Positions 1-8,611 of a stretch of DNA of 64,000 nt are shown here, one piece after another. Below the pieces are notes generated by a model. That model saw nothing but the letters and a program-made list of their open reading frames with translations. It was not told the DNA's origin and ran no database searches. Origin of the DNA: Mesorhizobium shangrilense (lineage in GTDB: Bacteria > Pseudomonadota > Alphaproteobacteria > Rhizobiales > Rhizobiaceae); the NCBI RefSeq assembly GCF_028826155.1, contig NZ_JAQGPN010000001.1, positions 1,741,501 to 1,805,500 of the forward strand, written 5' to 3'. The position numbers were made by a program, and so were the translations under genes. Numbering within the stretch: the stretch's first letter is position 1; every line of letters starts with the position of its first letter.

Positions 1-386
1 AGCAGCAGGCGGACTTCACCCTGACCTTCCGTGCGCTGGGGGATGACCTTGATGCTGTCCCCGGAGAGGGGACGGCCCGGGCCCAGTTCGCTTGGCCGCC
101 GCTGTTCGACGAGTGGGCGCGTCGATGGCGCGAGCGCCTTTCCCGCGAGGCCGGCCGCGACGAGGAACGGCGACAGGTCATGCGGTCGAACAACCCGAAA
201 TACATCCCGCGCAACCACCGCATCGAAGCGCTGATCCAGGCGGCGGTCGAGCGAGCGGATTTCCGCCCGTTCGAGGAACTTTTGACTGTGTTGGCGCGCC
301 CCTTCGACGAGCAGCCGGAGATGGCGCACTATGCCGAGCCGCCGAAGGAGCACGAGCGCGTCCTGCAGACTTTCTGCGGGACATAG
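1..386 (+). CDS. selO: Protein adenylyltransferase SelO (YdiU/UPF0061), C-terminal part
   Basis: Only the last 127 or so residues are inside the window; the frame is open to the left edge. The fragment carries the typical SelO tail: a WPPLFDEWARRWRERL-like segment, then VMRSNNPKYIPRNHRIEAL, then a short acidic end. SelO is a pseudokinase-fold enzyme that transfers AMP from ATP to Ser, Thr or Tyr of proteins, linked in the family to redox stress. The kinase-like nucleotide-binding core lies upstream of the window and cannot be checked. The gene converges on the TauE-like permease with 22 bases between the stops. The family call is firm because the NPKYIPRNHR block is diagnostic. Confidence 0.9.
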   Translation, partial: QQADFTLTFRALGDDLDAVPGEGTARAQFAWPPLFDEWARRWRERLSREAGRDEERRQVMRSNNPKYIPRNHRIEALIQAAVERADFRPFEELLTVLARPFDEQPEMAHYAEPPKEHERVLQTFCGT

Positions 387-408
387 GCCGGGCGCGCTGC
401 GGTTCTCG

Positions 409-1155
409 TCAAGCGATCAACCGCCAGAAGAAGATCGCGCTCATGGTTGCGCCAACCACGATGACGATAGCCCTGACGACCCCCGCCGGCAGCGCTCGCG
501 CGACGGGTGCTCCGGCGTATCCGCCAATCGTCGCCGCCACCATCATGAGTATTGCCTGGGGCCAGGCGACGATCCCGGCAGCGGCGAAGGTCGCGACCGA
601 GATCGCCGACAGCACGAATGAGAGCCCGTTCTTCAGCCCGTTCATGAGGTTGAGGTCGCGCATCCCCCAGAGCGAGAACAGCGCCAGGAGCACGATGCCG
701 AGCCCGCCGTTGAAGTAGCCGCCGAAGAGCGCCACCAGCAGGGTTCCGAACGGTCCGTGCGGCTTCCCCAAACTGTGCCGCTGCGCCCATCCCTGAAGCT
801 GCTCGCGGAACGCGAAGGCCAGGGTGGCGAGCGCCAGGAGGAACGGTACAACGGCGGAGAACGCCTCGTTGGACGAGACCAGGAGCAGGAGCGAGCCCGC
901 CAGCCCGCCCACCGCCGTCGCCGCGACGGTCTTCAGGAGCTGCTTGCGATCCAGCGCGGCGATCTCGCTGCGGAAGCCGAGCGCGCCGCCGAGATAGCCC
1001 GGAAAGACGGCGACCGCGCTCGTCGCGTTCGCCGCCACGCTGGGGACACCCGTATAGACCAGCGCGGGGAAGGTCAGGAACGTGCCTCCGCCCGCTACCG
1101 TGTTCAGCATCCCGGCAAAGAACGCCGCTGCGGCCAGGATCAGATATTCGGTCAT
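409..1155 (-). CDS. TauE/SafE family membrane permease (sulfite/sulfonate exporter type)
   Basis: A 248-residue polytopic membrane protein with about eight hydrophobic segments. It opens with AAAFFAGMLNTVAGGGTFLTF, the N-terminal repeat typical of TauE/SafE (old DUF81), and the second repeat contains GGYFNGGLGI. Members export sulfite, sulfoacetate or related organosulfur anions, but the substrate here cannot be read from sequence. I start it at 1155 because GGAAGGA lies 6 bases before that ATG; the longer upstream frame has no ribosome site. It is transcribed alone: convergent with selO, with about 400 gene-free bases upstream. No sulfur-metabolism gene is adjacent. Confidence 0.85.
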   Translation of the reverse strand: MTEYLILAAAAFFAGMLNTVAGGGTFLTFPALVYTGVPSVAANATSAVAVFPGYLGGALGFRSEIAALDRKQLLKTVAATAVGGLAGSLLLLVSSNEAFSAVVPFLLALATLAFAFREQLQGWAQRHSLGKPHGPFGTLLVALFGGYFNGGLGIVLLALFSLWGMRDLNLMNGLKNGLSFVLSAISVATFAAAGIVAWPQAILMMVAATIGGYAGAPVARALPAGVVRAIVIVVGATMSAIFFWRLIA

Positions 1156-1553
1156 GCTATTCCTTCCATTCGCGGAGGCTGCGGCAGTCACGCCGCGGAC
1201 GGAGCTGGCTGATTGCCGATCGGCAGGCGCCGCACAGCTGAGGTCGCAAGGTGCGATTGTCGTTCAGGGATCGTTGTCGCGTTTCCGGCCTGGTCCCCGC
1301 ATCGCGGAAAGCCCGCCTCTGCCCCGCGGCCGGGGCGCGACGCAGCCTGGCCGGGGGTCAGACGCCCGCGATGGGGCGTACCCCGCAGGACAAGAGTAGA
1401 TGGCGCTCGGTCGCGTTCATGTGGAGGGCGTGGCCCTCGGCGGCAGGAAAGTCAACCTTGGGACCTCGACTAGACCAGCGGCAGGGCAGAGCAGAACTGA
1501 AGGACGTTTTCGCGGAACGGCCCTGCGTACCAAAGGACTGCACGATCGGCGGT
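1156..1553. other. Gene-free stretch between the permease and the cbb3 operon
   Basis: About 400 bases with no reading frame I can defend: the open frames here have biased Arg/Ser/Pro composition and no ribosome site. It should hold the permease promoter and the end of the respiratory operon. I see no clear terminator hairpin with a T-tract. Confidence 0.5.
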
Positions 1554-1688
1554 TCAAAGGATTGTCGCGACGACTGCACCCAGCGCGATCGCAAGAGCAA
1601 CAAGACTGACCACGATCACCGCAGCGCCAGACCAGAAGGCCAGCGCAGCCACCCAGTCGTATTTCCTGTCCGCGAGTTCGTCCATCAT
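1554..1688 (-). CDS. 44-residue single-span membrane protein at the end of the cbb3 operon
   Basis: Begins 8 bases after the ccoS stop. Its GGAG lies 3 and 6 bases before two consecutive ATG codons (1688 and 1685), so the second is the better start. The product starts MMDELADRKYDWVAALAFW and continues as one hydrophobic span to the C-terminus. I do not recognise a family. The tight spacing and the ribosome site argue that it is translated with the oxidase assembly genes, and its size is like other small cbb3 accessory subunits such as CcoQ, CcoS and CcoM. A role in assembly or stability of the oxidase is inference only. Confidence 0.6.
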   Translation of the reverse strand: MMDELADRKYDWVAALAFWSGAAVIVVSLVALAIALGAVVATIL

Positions 1689-1696
1689 TCACTCCG

Positions 1697-1891
1697 TCAA
1701 CTGTCAATGCCGCCTGGCTGGCGGCGGTTCCCGTCCTGCAGGGGAGCATCGTCCTCTTCGTGCAGGAGCACTCTCTCGGCCGCGCCGTCCAGATCCTCCA
1801 GCTGTCCACTTTTCATGGACCACAGGAAGGCGATCAGGCCGACCAGACCCATACCCAGCGCAACCGGCACCAGCCAGGAGAGAAGGCTCAT
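1697..1891 (-). CDS. ccoS: cbb3-type cytochrome oxidase assembly protein CcoS/FixS
   Basis: A 64-residue protein starting [20 protein letters not shown], one N-terminal membrane span, then [21 protein letters not shown]. The W-x-x-x-GQ-(F/L)-(E/D)DLDG-A-x-R-(I/V)L block is the CcoS signature. In other bacteria CcoS is needed for inserting haem and copper cofactors into the catalytic subunit of cbb3 oxidase. The start ATG overlaps the stop of fixI by four bases (ATGA), the usual translational coupling of these two genes. The tail is somewhat longer than average, with an acidic HEEDDAP patch. Confidence 0.9.
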   Translation of the reverse strand: MSLLSWLVPVALGMGLVGLIAFLWSMKSGQLEDLDGAAERVLLHEEDDAPLQDGNRRQPGGIDS

Positions 1892-4143
1892 GCGGCCTCC
1901 ACAAGGCTGCCTGACGCCCATCTGCCGCCCCCATTCGGGGTCCGGTCGCCAGGGAGCGCCAGCCGCAGCGCGTTGGCGACGACGAGTATGGACGAGGTCG
2001 ACATGGCGACAGCGGCAAGCAGGGGCGTGACGTGCCCGGTCAGCGCCAGGGGAAATGCGAGCGAATTGTAGCCGATCGAGAGGGCAATGTTCTGAGTGAC
2101 GAGCCGACGCGCCTTTTGCGCGACGAGGACCGCCTCCGGAACGCTCTCGAGACTGGAACCGAGGAACACCAGATCCGCCGCGTTCCGACCCACGTCCGCG
2201 GCTGACGAAGGGGCCATGGAAACGTAGGCTGCCTCCAGCGCAGGCGCGTCGTTCAGGCCGTCCCCCACCATCAGCACCTTTCGGCCCTGCGCGGCGAGGG
2301 CCTCCAATCTCGCAACCTTGTCGCCGGGGAGCATGCCTCCAGCGGCCGAGTGCACGCCGACCGAAGCAGCCGCCTCGCGGACTGCAGCGTCGGCGTCGCC
2401 TGAGAGGATTTCGATCCCGAGCCCGATTTCACGCAGCTGCCGAACGGCAGCCGCCGCACCGGGCCGGAGGCTGTCGGAGATCCGGAACGCGCCCAGAATG
2501 CGGCCGTCGACAGAGAGCCACGCTTCGGATGCGAACGTGTCCCCGGCCGCGCGCTGGTCGACCCAGCGCTTCCGTCCAAGCCTGTAGGTCTTTCCGTCGA
2601 TCCTGCCTTCGATGCCGTCTCCGGGCAGCTCGCGCACATCGTCCACGGCCAGCGAAGCCGGCGGGCGCAAGGCAGCCACCGCCCGCGACGCGGGATGTCG
2701 TGACAGCCGCGCGAGCGCGGCGGCGTCGTCGATGTCGTGGTCCGGCACGGTGTGGGACGCGACCGCGGTGATTCCCGAAGTGAGGGTTCCCGTCTTGTCT
2801 AGGGCGGCGTGGTCGATCTCCGCGAGCCTTTCCAGCGCGGCCCCGTCCTTGAGGGTCACGCCGCGCGAGAACAGTCGACGCGCAGCCACTGCCTGAACCA
2901 TGGGAACGGCGAGGCCAAGCGCGCAGGGGCAGGTGATGATGAGGACGGTGATGGTGACCGTCAGCGATCGGTGGAAGTCGCCCGTTGCCCACATCCAGCC
3001 GGCAAAGGTCGCCAGCGCCACGAGATGCACGACGGGAGAATACAGCCCGGCTGCCCGGTCGGCGATGCGGCGGTAGCGGGCGCGGCCTCCCTCGGCGGCT
3101 TCCATCAGCCTCATCATGTCGGCCAGGAACGAGTCCTTCTGCGGCCGGTCGACCCGAACGGTCAGCGGGCCATTGAGGTTGAGGGAGCCCGAGAGCACCT
3201 GCGAGCCCGGTCCAACCTGCTCCGGAGCGGATTCGCCGGTCACGACCGAAAGGTCCAGCAAGGCGTTCCCGGAGAGCACCGTTCCGTCAACGGGCATGCG
3301 CTCCCCGGCGAGCACGACAACGCTATCGCCCGCCGCGATCGCGACGGCTTCCCGGTACTCGCGTCCTCCGTCCGGCGCCAGCACGGTTGCTCCGCGCGGC
3401 ATCATCCGTGCGAGAGAGCGGACGGCCTCGCGCGCGCGGCCGCGCATCGCCTGGTCTGCGGCCCGGCCGGCCAGCAGGAAGAACAGCAGGGAGGTCACGG
3501 CGTCGAAATAGGCATGCGGCCCGCCGGTGGCCGTGTCATACGCGCTGAGCAGGAACGCCAGCAGCACGCCGACGCTGATCGGCACGTCCATGTTGGTGCG
3601 TCCCGCGCGAAGGGCGCTCCATGCGGACAGGAAGAAGATGCGCCCGGAATAGGCCAGTGCAGGCAGCGCCAGCGCCGCCGAGATCAGGTGGAAAGCATGC
3701 CTCGTCTCAGTATCCGCCCCCGACCAGACCGAAACCGATAGAAGCATGATGTTCATGGCGGCGAAGCCAGCCACGGCGGTGGCGCGCAGCAGCCGGGCCA
3801 TCTCCGGATTGCCACGCTCGTCGCCGGACTCCGCGAGGCTTGCTTCATGTCCCGCGCGGCGCAACGCATCGAAAAACGGGGGCATTTCGGCGTCAAGTCG
3901 CCATTTGACGGCGACCCTCCTTGCCGTCAGGTTGACCCGCGCCGCGACGACGCCGTCGAGCGCGCCAAGCGCCCCTTCGATCGATCGGATGCATCCTGCG
4001 CAATGGGCGTGCGGAACGGACAGGTCCGTCTGCAGAACGCCGTTCCCGAGGTCCCGGCTTGCCAGCACGATCTCGCGGGCAGCCACTTCGCGCCCCGGCC
4101 CGAGATCGAGGGCCGCTTCGGTTCCGGGCGCGCAGCAGCTCAC
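1888..4143 (-). CDS. fixI: Copper-exporting P1B-type ATPase FixI/CcoI for cbb3 oxidase assembly
   Basis: 751 residues. A heavy-metal-associated domain with AHCAGC (Cys48, Cys51) follows a Cys-containing start (MSCCAP). The membrane metal site is CPC at 405-407, the actuator has TGES near 302, the phosphorylated Asp lies in DKTGT at 449, and the hinge is [11 protein letters not shown]. This is the CcoI/FixI class of slow Cu+ exporters, which supplies copper to the CuB centre of cbb3 oxidase at the inner membrane. It sits in the cbb3 operon between a DUF2189 gene and ccoS, which separates it from general copper-detoxifying CopA proteins. The canonical partners fixG and fixH are not next to it. 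Confidence 0.93.
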   Translation of the reverse strand: MSCCAPGTEAALDLGPGREVAAREIVLASRDLGNGVLQTDLSVPHAHCAGCIRSIEGALGALDGVVAARVNLTARRVAVKWRLDAEMPPFFDALRRAGHEASLAESGDERGNPEMARLLRATAVAGFAAMNIMLLSVSVWSGADTETRHAFHLISAALALPALAYSGRIFFLSAWSALRAGRTNMDVPISVGVLLAFLLSAYDTATGGPHAYFDAVTSLLFFLLAGRAADQAMRGRAREAVRSLARMMPRGATVLAPDGGREYREAVAIAAGDSVVVLAGERMPVDGTVLSGNALLDLSVVTGESAPEQVGPGSQVLSGSLNLNGPLTVRVDRPQKDSFLADMMRLMEAAEGGRARYRRIADRAAGLYSPVVHLVALATFAGWMWATGDFHRSLTVTITVLIITCPCALGLAVPMVQAVAARRLFSRGVTLKDGAALERLAEIDHAALDKTGTLTSGITAVASHTVPDHDIDDAAALARLSRHPASRAVAALRPPASLAVDDVRELPGDGIEGRIDGKTYRLGRKRWVDQRAAGDTFASEAWLSVDGRILGAFRISDSLRPGAAAAVRQLREIGLGIEILSGDADAAVREAAASVGVHSAAGGMLPGDKVARLEALAAQGRKVLMVGDGLNDAPALEAAYVSMAPSSAADVGRNAADLVFLGSSLESVPEAVLVAQKARRLVTQNIALSIGYNSLAFPLALTGHVTPLLAAVAMSTSSILVVANALRLALPGDRTPNGGGRWASGSLVEAA

Positions 4144-4146
4144 CGG

Positions 4147-4968
4147 TCAGGCCTCCGGTCGCGCCAGGGCCTTGTAGGCATGCCAGGTGGCGTGCCCCAG
4201 CAGCGGAAAGATGACGATCATGCCGAGCAGCCCTGTCGCCACGCAGAGGCCGAAGAGCACGAGCACCATGGCGCCCCAGGCGATCATCGGCTGCGGGTTG
4301 TTCCACACCAGCCTCATGCTGGTGGCCATCGCGGTCAGCGCATCGACACGCTGGTCGAGGAGCATGGGGACGGAAAAGACGCTGATCGCGAAGGCGAAGG
4401 AAGCGAACAGGCCGCCTGTCGCCGTCCCGACCACGAGCATCGCCCAGCCGTAGGGCGTGCCCAGCAGGATGCCGACGACGTGATCGAGGCCGGGAAATTC
4501 GGTCACCCCGAAGAACAGCGCCCAGAGGAGCACCGCGGCGCGCATCCACAGAAGCATGAGGAGGCTGAGCAGCAAGCCCGTGAAGAACACCTGGGCGCCT
4601 GCCCTAGGCTGCGCGCGCAACATCGAGCCGAGCGTGAAATCCCTGCCTTCGCCGATCGCCCGGCTCTTCTCGCAGAGGCCGATCGCCAGGAATGGCGCCA
4701 CGATGAGGAAACCCGCCAAGGCGGGGAACAGGATGTAGTCGCGGCCAAAGCCCACCAGCGTCCACACGAACGCAACCGACAGGACGAACACGCCGATGCC
4801 GTAAGCCAGGCTGGAAGCAGGCCGCGTCCAGAAATCGCGCCATCCGGCCGCCAGCCAGTGCTGGCCTTCCAGCACGGGCAGGCTGCGCTGAAGCCTCGGA
4901 TCGCGGGTCTCCCCGATCCCGGAGGTCTCGCTCAGAAGCCAGTAGGACTTGTCGGCCTCGCCCATCAT
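4147..4968 (-). CDS. DUF2189 domain integral membrane protein in the cbb3 operon
   Basis: 273 residues from 4968, or 272 from the adjacent ATG at 4965; GGAG is better placed for the second. A charged N-terminus of about 40 residues precedes five or six hydrophobic segments, including GWRDFWTRPASSLAYGIGVFVL and a late WNNPQPMIAWGAMVLVLFGLC. The W-x-D pattern and the NPxPMxxW segment are typical of DUF2189. Such genes recur near respiratory oxidases and nitrate or NO metabolism in alphaproteobacteria, but the biochemical role is unknown. It lies 3 bases before fixI and 8 bases after the preceding small gene, so it is clearly part of the oxidase operon, in the place where fixG and fixH are normally found. 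Confidence 0.75.
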   Translation of the reverse strand: MMGEADKSYWLLSETSGIGETRDPRLQRSLPVLEGQHWLAAGWRDFWTRPASSLAYGIGVFVLSVAFVWTLVGFGRDYILFPALAGFLIVAPFLAIGLCEKSRAIGEGRDFTLGSMLRAQPRAGAQVFFTGLLLSLLMLLWMRAAVLLWALFFGVTEFPGLDHVVGILLGTPYGWAMLVVGTATGGLFASFAFAISVFSVPMLLDQRVDALTAMATSMRLVWNNPQPMIAWGAMVLVLFGLCVATGLLGMIVIFPLLGHATWHAYKALARPEA

Positions 4969-4976
4969 CCTCTCCT

Positions 4977-5165
4977 TCAGCACGCTGACTTGGCGGCGCG
5001 GAATCCGCCGCCTTTGTCCGCGACCTTCAAATGGTCCACGCACTCCGGCTGCGACTTGAACGCGATATAGACGAGGTGCGCATTCGCTCCGGCGAACACA
5101 ACCAGCCCCACCGGGACCAGTATCCAGGCCAGCCGTCCCCCGGGCAAACGGGCGCGCATGTTCAT
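4977..5165 (-). CDS. 62-residue single-span membrane protein after fixP
   Basis: Starts in an ATGA overlap with the fixP stop, so it is probably translated by coupling. It has a basic N-terminus (MNMRARLPGGR), one hydrophobic span at about residues 13-33, and a short periplasmic or cytoplasmic tail with two Cys (PECVDHL and a C-terminal SAC). I do not recognise the family. It is far too short to be FixH (about 150 residues), but the position between fixP and fixI is where fixGH would stand. The terminal Cys and the mid-tail Cys are notable in a copper- and haem-handling operon; metal binding is only a possibility. Confidence 0.65.
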   Translation of the reverse strand: MNMRARLPGGRLAWILVPVGLVVFAGANAHLVYIAFKSQPECVDHLKVADKGGGFRAAKSAC

Positions 5166-6043
5166 GGCTGCCGCGTCCCCAGGTCATGCACGTAGAGCGC
5201 CAGCGTGCGGATCTCGGCCGGCGTCAGCCGCTCGTCCCAGGTTGGCATGTGACCCTGGCGGCCCCCGTGCACGGAGGCGATGATGGTGTCCATGGTGCCG
5301 CCGTAGACCCAATGGGCGTCGGTCAGGTTCGGAGCGCCTAGCTCCGGATTGCCCTGCGCGTTCTCGCCATGACAGGCTGCACAGGTCGTCACGAATACCT
5401 CACGACCGGCGTCGATGCGGTCGATGTTTTCCGGAGTCGAATAATCGGGGTGGGTGAGCGAATAGACGTAGGCCGCGACGTTGCGGACCTGCTCGCGGTC
5501 GAGCATCTCGTCGCGACCGAAGGCCGGCATCTGGCCGACCCTGGTTTCCGGGTGCGCGGTGTTGATGCCGACGCGCAGCGTCTGCTCGATCATTTCCGGG
5601 CCGCCGCCCCACAGCCAGTCGTCGTCGGTCAGGTCGGGGTAGTTCGCGCCGCCCCTCCCGTCGCGACCGTGGCAGGCGGCGCAATTGTCGCCGAACAGCT
5701 GCCGTCCGACATCGCGCACCGTCTTCATCAAGGCCTCGTCGGCGAGGATCGTGTCGTAGGGTTCGCTCTCCAGTCGCGCCATCCACGCGGCGCGTTCCTG
5801 CTGACCCTCCACGACCCGAGCCTCGACGGTTCTGTGCTGGTCGACGCCGAGGAGACCCTTTGTGTAGGTATGGCCGAGAGGCCAGGATGGCACCAGAAAC
5901 CACCAGGCGATCGCCCAGAGGTGCGTCACGATCAGGAACATGAGCACGCCGCGCGGGATCGGCGTGTCGAGTTCCTTGATGCCGTTCCACTCGTGTCCGG
6001 TCGTTTCGCGGCCGGTGATGGAATCGCGCTCTACTTCGTCCAT
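5162..6043 (-). CDS. fixP: cbb3-type cytochrome c oxidase subunit III, di-haem FixP/CcoP
   Basis: 293 residues with a cytoplasmic N-terminus carrying GHEWNGIKELDTPIPRG (the CcoP signature), one membrane anchor at about 33-51, and two cytochrome c domains with CAACH at 121-125 and 221-225. Axial Met candidates lie in GQMPAFG (about 172) and GHMPTWD near the end. FixP passes electrons from FixO or soluble cytochromes to the FixN catalytic subunit. Its ATG lies inside fixQ (13-base overlap), and its stop overlaps the next small gene. Length is normal for the family. Confidence 0.95.
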   Translation of the reverse strand: MDEVERDSITGRETTGHEWNGIKELDTPIPRGVLMFLIVTHLWAIAWWFLVPSWPLGHTYTKGLLGVDQHRTVEARVVEGQQERAAWMARLESEPYDTILADEALMKTVRDVGRQLFGDNCAACHGRDGRGGANYPDLTDDDWLWGGGPEMIEQTLRVGINTAHPETRVGQMPAFGRDEMLDREQVRNVAAYVYSLTHPDYSTPENIDRIDAGREVFVTTCAACHGENAQGNPELGAPNLTDAHWVYGGTMDTIIASVHGGRQGHMPTWDERLTPAEIRTLALYVHDLGTRQP

Positions 6044-6204
6044 GGCCTGTCGTCCCGATCGAGAATGCTATGCTTGGCGCGGTCGAAGCGCTTGCGGTTC
6101 CGGGGCCAGAACGCGTAGACGCAGACGCCGATGAAGAAGGCCATCATGTAGAACAGGCCCCAGCTCTTCGAAAATGCGACGAGCGTATCGTGGCTGAAGT
6201 CCAT
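6031..6204 (-). CDS. fixQ: cbb3-type cytochrome oxidase subunit FixQ/CcoQ
   Basis: 57 residues, starting MDFSHDTLVAFSKSWGLFYM. One membrane span follows (to about residue 32), then the typical tail with WPRNRKRFDRAKHSIL. CcoQ is the small stabilising subunit of the cbb3 complex and helps keep FixP attached. It starts 10 bases after the fixO stop, and its last 13 bases overlap the fixP start. Its place between fixO and fixP is the standard rhizobial fixNOQP order. Confidence 0.92.
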   Translation of the reverse strand: MDFSHDTLVAFSKSWGLFYMMAFFIGVCVYAFWPRNRKRFDRAKHSILDRDDRPWTK

Positions 6205-6214
6205 CTCCTGCTCC

Positions 6215-6967
6215 TCAGTCCGCCCCGTTCGCGGGCTGTTCGGTCGCGGCGGTGTTGCGGAAGGCCGCGTCGGTCAGCCGTCCAAGCACCTGGAGGTAGG
6301 CCACCAACGCGTCCATTTCGGTGAGCTGCGTCGTGACGCCGTCGAAGGCGCTGACCTGCGTCGCCTCGCCGTAGCGTTCGGTCACGCCGGCTGCGAAGCC
6401 GGTGTCCGGCGTGGCCTGGCCATATGCGTCGCGCGCCGCGTTCTCCACCATCTCTTCGGTATAGGAGACGCCGAGCGCGCGCTGGGCTTCGAGATGCAGC
6501 GGAAGGTCGTCGGTTCGCAACGGAGTGCGGGCCAGCCACCGATAGGCGGGCATGTTGGATTCCGGTACGACGTCGCGGGGGTTGGTCAGGTGCGCCACGT
6601 GCCAGAAGTCGGAGTACTTGCCGCCGACGCGCGCGAGGTCAGGGCCGGTCCGCTTGGAGCCCCACAGCATGGGTCGGTCATACTTCGACTCCACGGCCAG
6701 CGAGTAGGGGCCATAGCGTTCGACCTCGTCGCGCAGGGTCCGGATCATCTGGCTGTGGCAGGCGTAGCAGCCTTCGCGGATGTAGATGTTGCGGCCCGCC
6801 AGCTCCAGCGGCGTGTACAGCCGCATGTCGGGCGCTTCCTCGACGGTCTCGTCGATGGTGAAGAGCGGCGCGATCTCGACGATGCCGCCGACGCTCGCCG
6901 CGGCGATGATCGCGATGACGAAGCCGATGGCCGAGCGCTCGAGCTTGCGGTGCAGCAGTTCAGACAT
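6215..6967 (-). CDS. fixO: cbb3-type cytochrome c oxidase subunit II, mono-haem FixO/CcoO
   Basis: 250 residues. One N-terminal span (about 13-33) is followed by a periplasmic cytochrome c domain with CYACH at 67-71 and the family blocks YTPLELAGRNIYIREGCYAC, RYGPYSLA, LWGSKRTGPDLARVGGKYS and the NPRDVVPESNMPAY stretch that supplies the axial Met. FixO carries electrons toward FixN. It starts 3 bases after the fixN stop. A short variable C-terminal tail rich in Ala, Thr and Pro ends the protein. Confidence 0.95.
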   Translation of the reverse strand: MSELLHRKLERSAIGFVIAIIAAASVGGIVEIAPLFTIDETVEEAPDMRLYTPLELAGRNIYIREGCYACHSQMIRTLRDEVERYGPYSLAVESKYDRPMLWGSKRTGPDLARVGGKYSDFWHVAHLTNPRDVVPESNMPAYRWLARTPLRTDDLPLHLEAQRALGVSYTEEMVENAARDAYGQATPDTGFAAGVTERYGEATQVSAFDGVTTQLTEMDALVAYLQVLGRLTDAAFRNTAATEQPANGAD

Positions 6968-6970
6968 CCG

Positions 6971-8611
6971 TCATTCTCCAGGCACGGCTGCGGGAAGGAC
7001 GGGTGTGTCCGCCCCGCGGGCTGCAGCGAGCGGCACCGCCCGCACCGTCATCCACATGTTGTAGCAGCCGACCAGCGCCCCGATCAGGAAGAGCAGGCCG
7101 CCGAAGGCGCGGGCGATGTAGTAGGGATACATCGCGACCAGGGAGTCGACGAACGAGTAGGCCAGCGCGCCTTCCTCGGTGTAGGTCCGCCACATCAGGC
7201 CCTGGATGATGCCGGAGTTCCACATCGCGAAGACGTAGATCAGCGTTCCCGCGATCGCGAGCCAGAAGTGGACCTCCACCAGCGTCGCGGAATACATGCG
7301 CTCGCGTTTCCAGAGGCTGGGCACCAGCGTGTAGAGCGATCCAAAGGTTATCAGTGCCACCCATCCGAGAGCGCCGGCGTGAACGTGGCCGACGGTCCAG
7401 TCGGTGTAGTGGCTGAGCGCGTTGACGGGCCGGATCGCCATGAACGATCCCTCGAAGGTTGAAAGGCCGTAAAAGACGGCCGCCGCCATCATGAAGCGCA
7501 GCGTCGCGTCGTCCCGCACGCGGTGCCAGGCGCCATTGAGCGTGAGCAGCGCGTTGCCGGCCGACGCCCAGGACGGAACCAGCAGCATCACCGAAAAGGT
7601 CATGCCCAGCGTTTGCACCCAGTGAGGCAGGGCCGTGTAGTGCAGGTGATGCGAACCCGCCCACATGTAGAAGAAGGTGATCCCCCAAAAACTCAGGATC
7701 GACAGCCGGTAGGAGAAGATCGGCCGCTGCGCCCGCACCGGCAGGTAGTAGTAGAGCATGCCGAGAAAGCCGGCAGTCAAGAAGAAGGCGACGGCGTTGT
7801 GGCCGTACCACCATTGCACCATCGCGTCCTGAACTCCCGGCCAGATCGTGTAGCTCTTGGCGAGACCCCACGAGACGGGAAGGGCGAGGTTGTTCACGAT
7901 GTGCAGGATCGCCACGACCAGGATGAAGGCCATGAAGTACCAGTTGGCCACGTAGATGTGGGGTTCCTTACGCCGGGCGATGGTGGCGATGTAGAGGATG
8001 AAGTAGGTCACCCAGACGATCACCAGCCAGAGGTCCGCGTACCACTCGGCTTCGGCGTACTCCTTCGACTGGGTGACGCCCATGAGGTAGCCGGAGACAG
8101 CCAGCACACAGAAGAGATTGAAGCCGAGCAGCACAAACCACGGGCTGATCTGGCCCGCCAGGCGCGCCCGCGAGGTGCGCTGGACGACATGGAAGGAGGT
8201 CGCGATCAGCGCGTTGCCGCCGAAGCCGAAGATCACGCCGCTGGTATGGGTCGGACGAAGCCGTCCGAACGACGACCAAGCGGCGTCGAACGCGAGGTCC
8301 GGCCAGGCAAGCTGCGCGGCGACCCACACCCCCATGAACATGCCGAACACCGCCCAGACCATCGAGAGGACGATGCCCGCCTTGATGGGATCGTCGTAGT
8401 AGGACGCGGCGCGGTCCTCCGCGGGTTCGGGTCCGTAGAAGGAGGACATCACCAGAAAGGCGACGATGCCGCCGAAGAGCATGACGATAACGCCGTGCAC
8501 CCCGAGGACGTCGGAACGCCCGATGACGGCCATAGCTGCGCCGACAAACGCGACCGCCGTCGCGATGGTAAGGGCGCCCTGCCGTTCCGCAGAGGTGAGG
8601 TTCCCGAGCAT
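6971..8611 (-). CDS. fixN: cbb3-type cytochrome c oxidase catalytic subunit I, FixN/CcoN
   Basis: 546 residues with about twelve to thirteen membrane spans. Ligand regions are visible: HTSGVIFGFGGNALIATSFH, WWYGHNAVAFFLTAGFLGML (CuB/Tyr helix), SHHLHYTALPHW (CuB histidines) and DWTVGHVHAGALGW (haem histidines). The complex reduces O2 with very high affinity, allowing respiration at micro-oxic tension. The ATG directly follows the nsrR stop. An FNR/FixK-like half-perfect box lies about 55 bases upstream, inside nsrR. The N-terminus is longer than minimal versions and carries two extra spans before the core. Confidence 0.96.
   Translation of the reverse strand: MLGNLTSAERQGALTIATAVAFVGAAMAVIGRSDVLGVHGVIVMLFGGIVAFLVMSSFYGPEPAEDRAASYYDDPIKAGIVLSMVWAVFGMFMGVWVAAQLAWPDLAFDAAWSSFGRLRPTHTSGVIFGFGGNALIATSFHVVQRTSRARLAGQISPWFVLLGFNLFCVLAVSGYLMGVTQSKEYAEAEWYADLWLVIVWVTYFILYIATIARRKEPHIYVANWYFMAFILVVAILHIVNNLALPVSWGLAKSYTIWPGVQDAMVQWWYGHNAVAFFLTAGFLGMLYYYLPVRAQRPIFSYRLSILSFWGITFFYMWAGSHHLHYTALPHWVQTLGMTFSVMLLVPSWASAGNALLTLNGAWHRVRDDATLRFMMAAAVFYGLSTFEGSFMAIRPVNALSHYTDWTVGHVHAGALGWVALITFGSLYTLVPSLWKRERMYSATLVEVHFWLAIAGTLIYVFAMWNSGIIQGLMWRTYTEEGALAYSFVDSLVAMYPYYIARAFGGLLFLIGALVGCYNMWMTVRAVPLAAARGADTPVLPAAVPGE

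Noticed and set aside
1156..1553. Possible extra genes between the permease and the small membrane gene
   Set aside because: Open frames on both strands lack ribosome sites and show shadow composition; no motif recognised.
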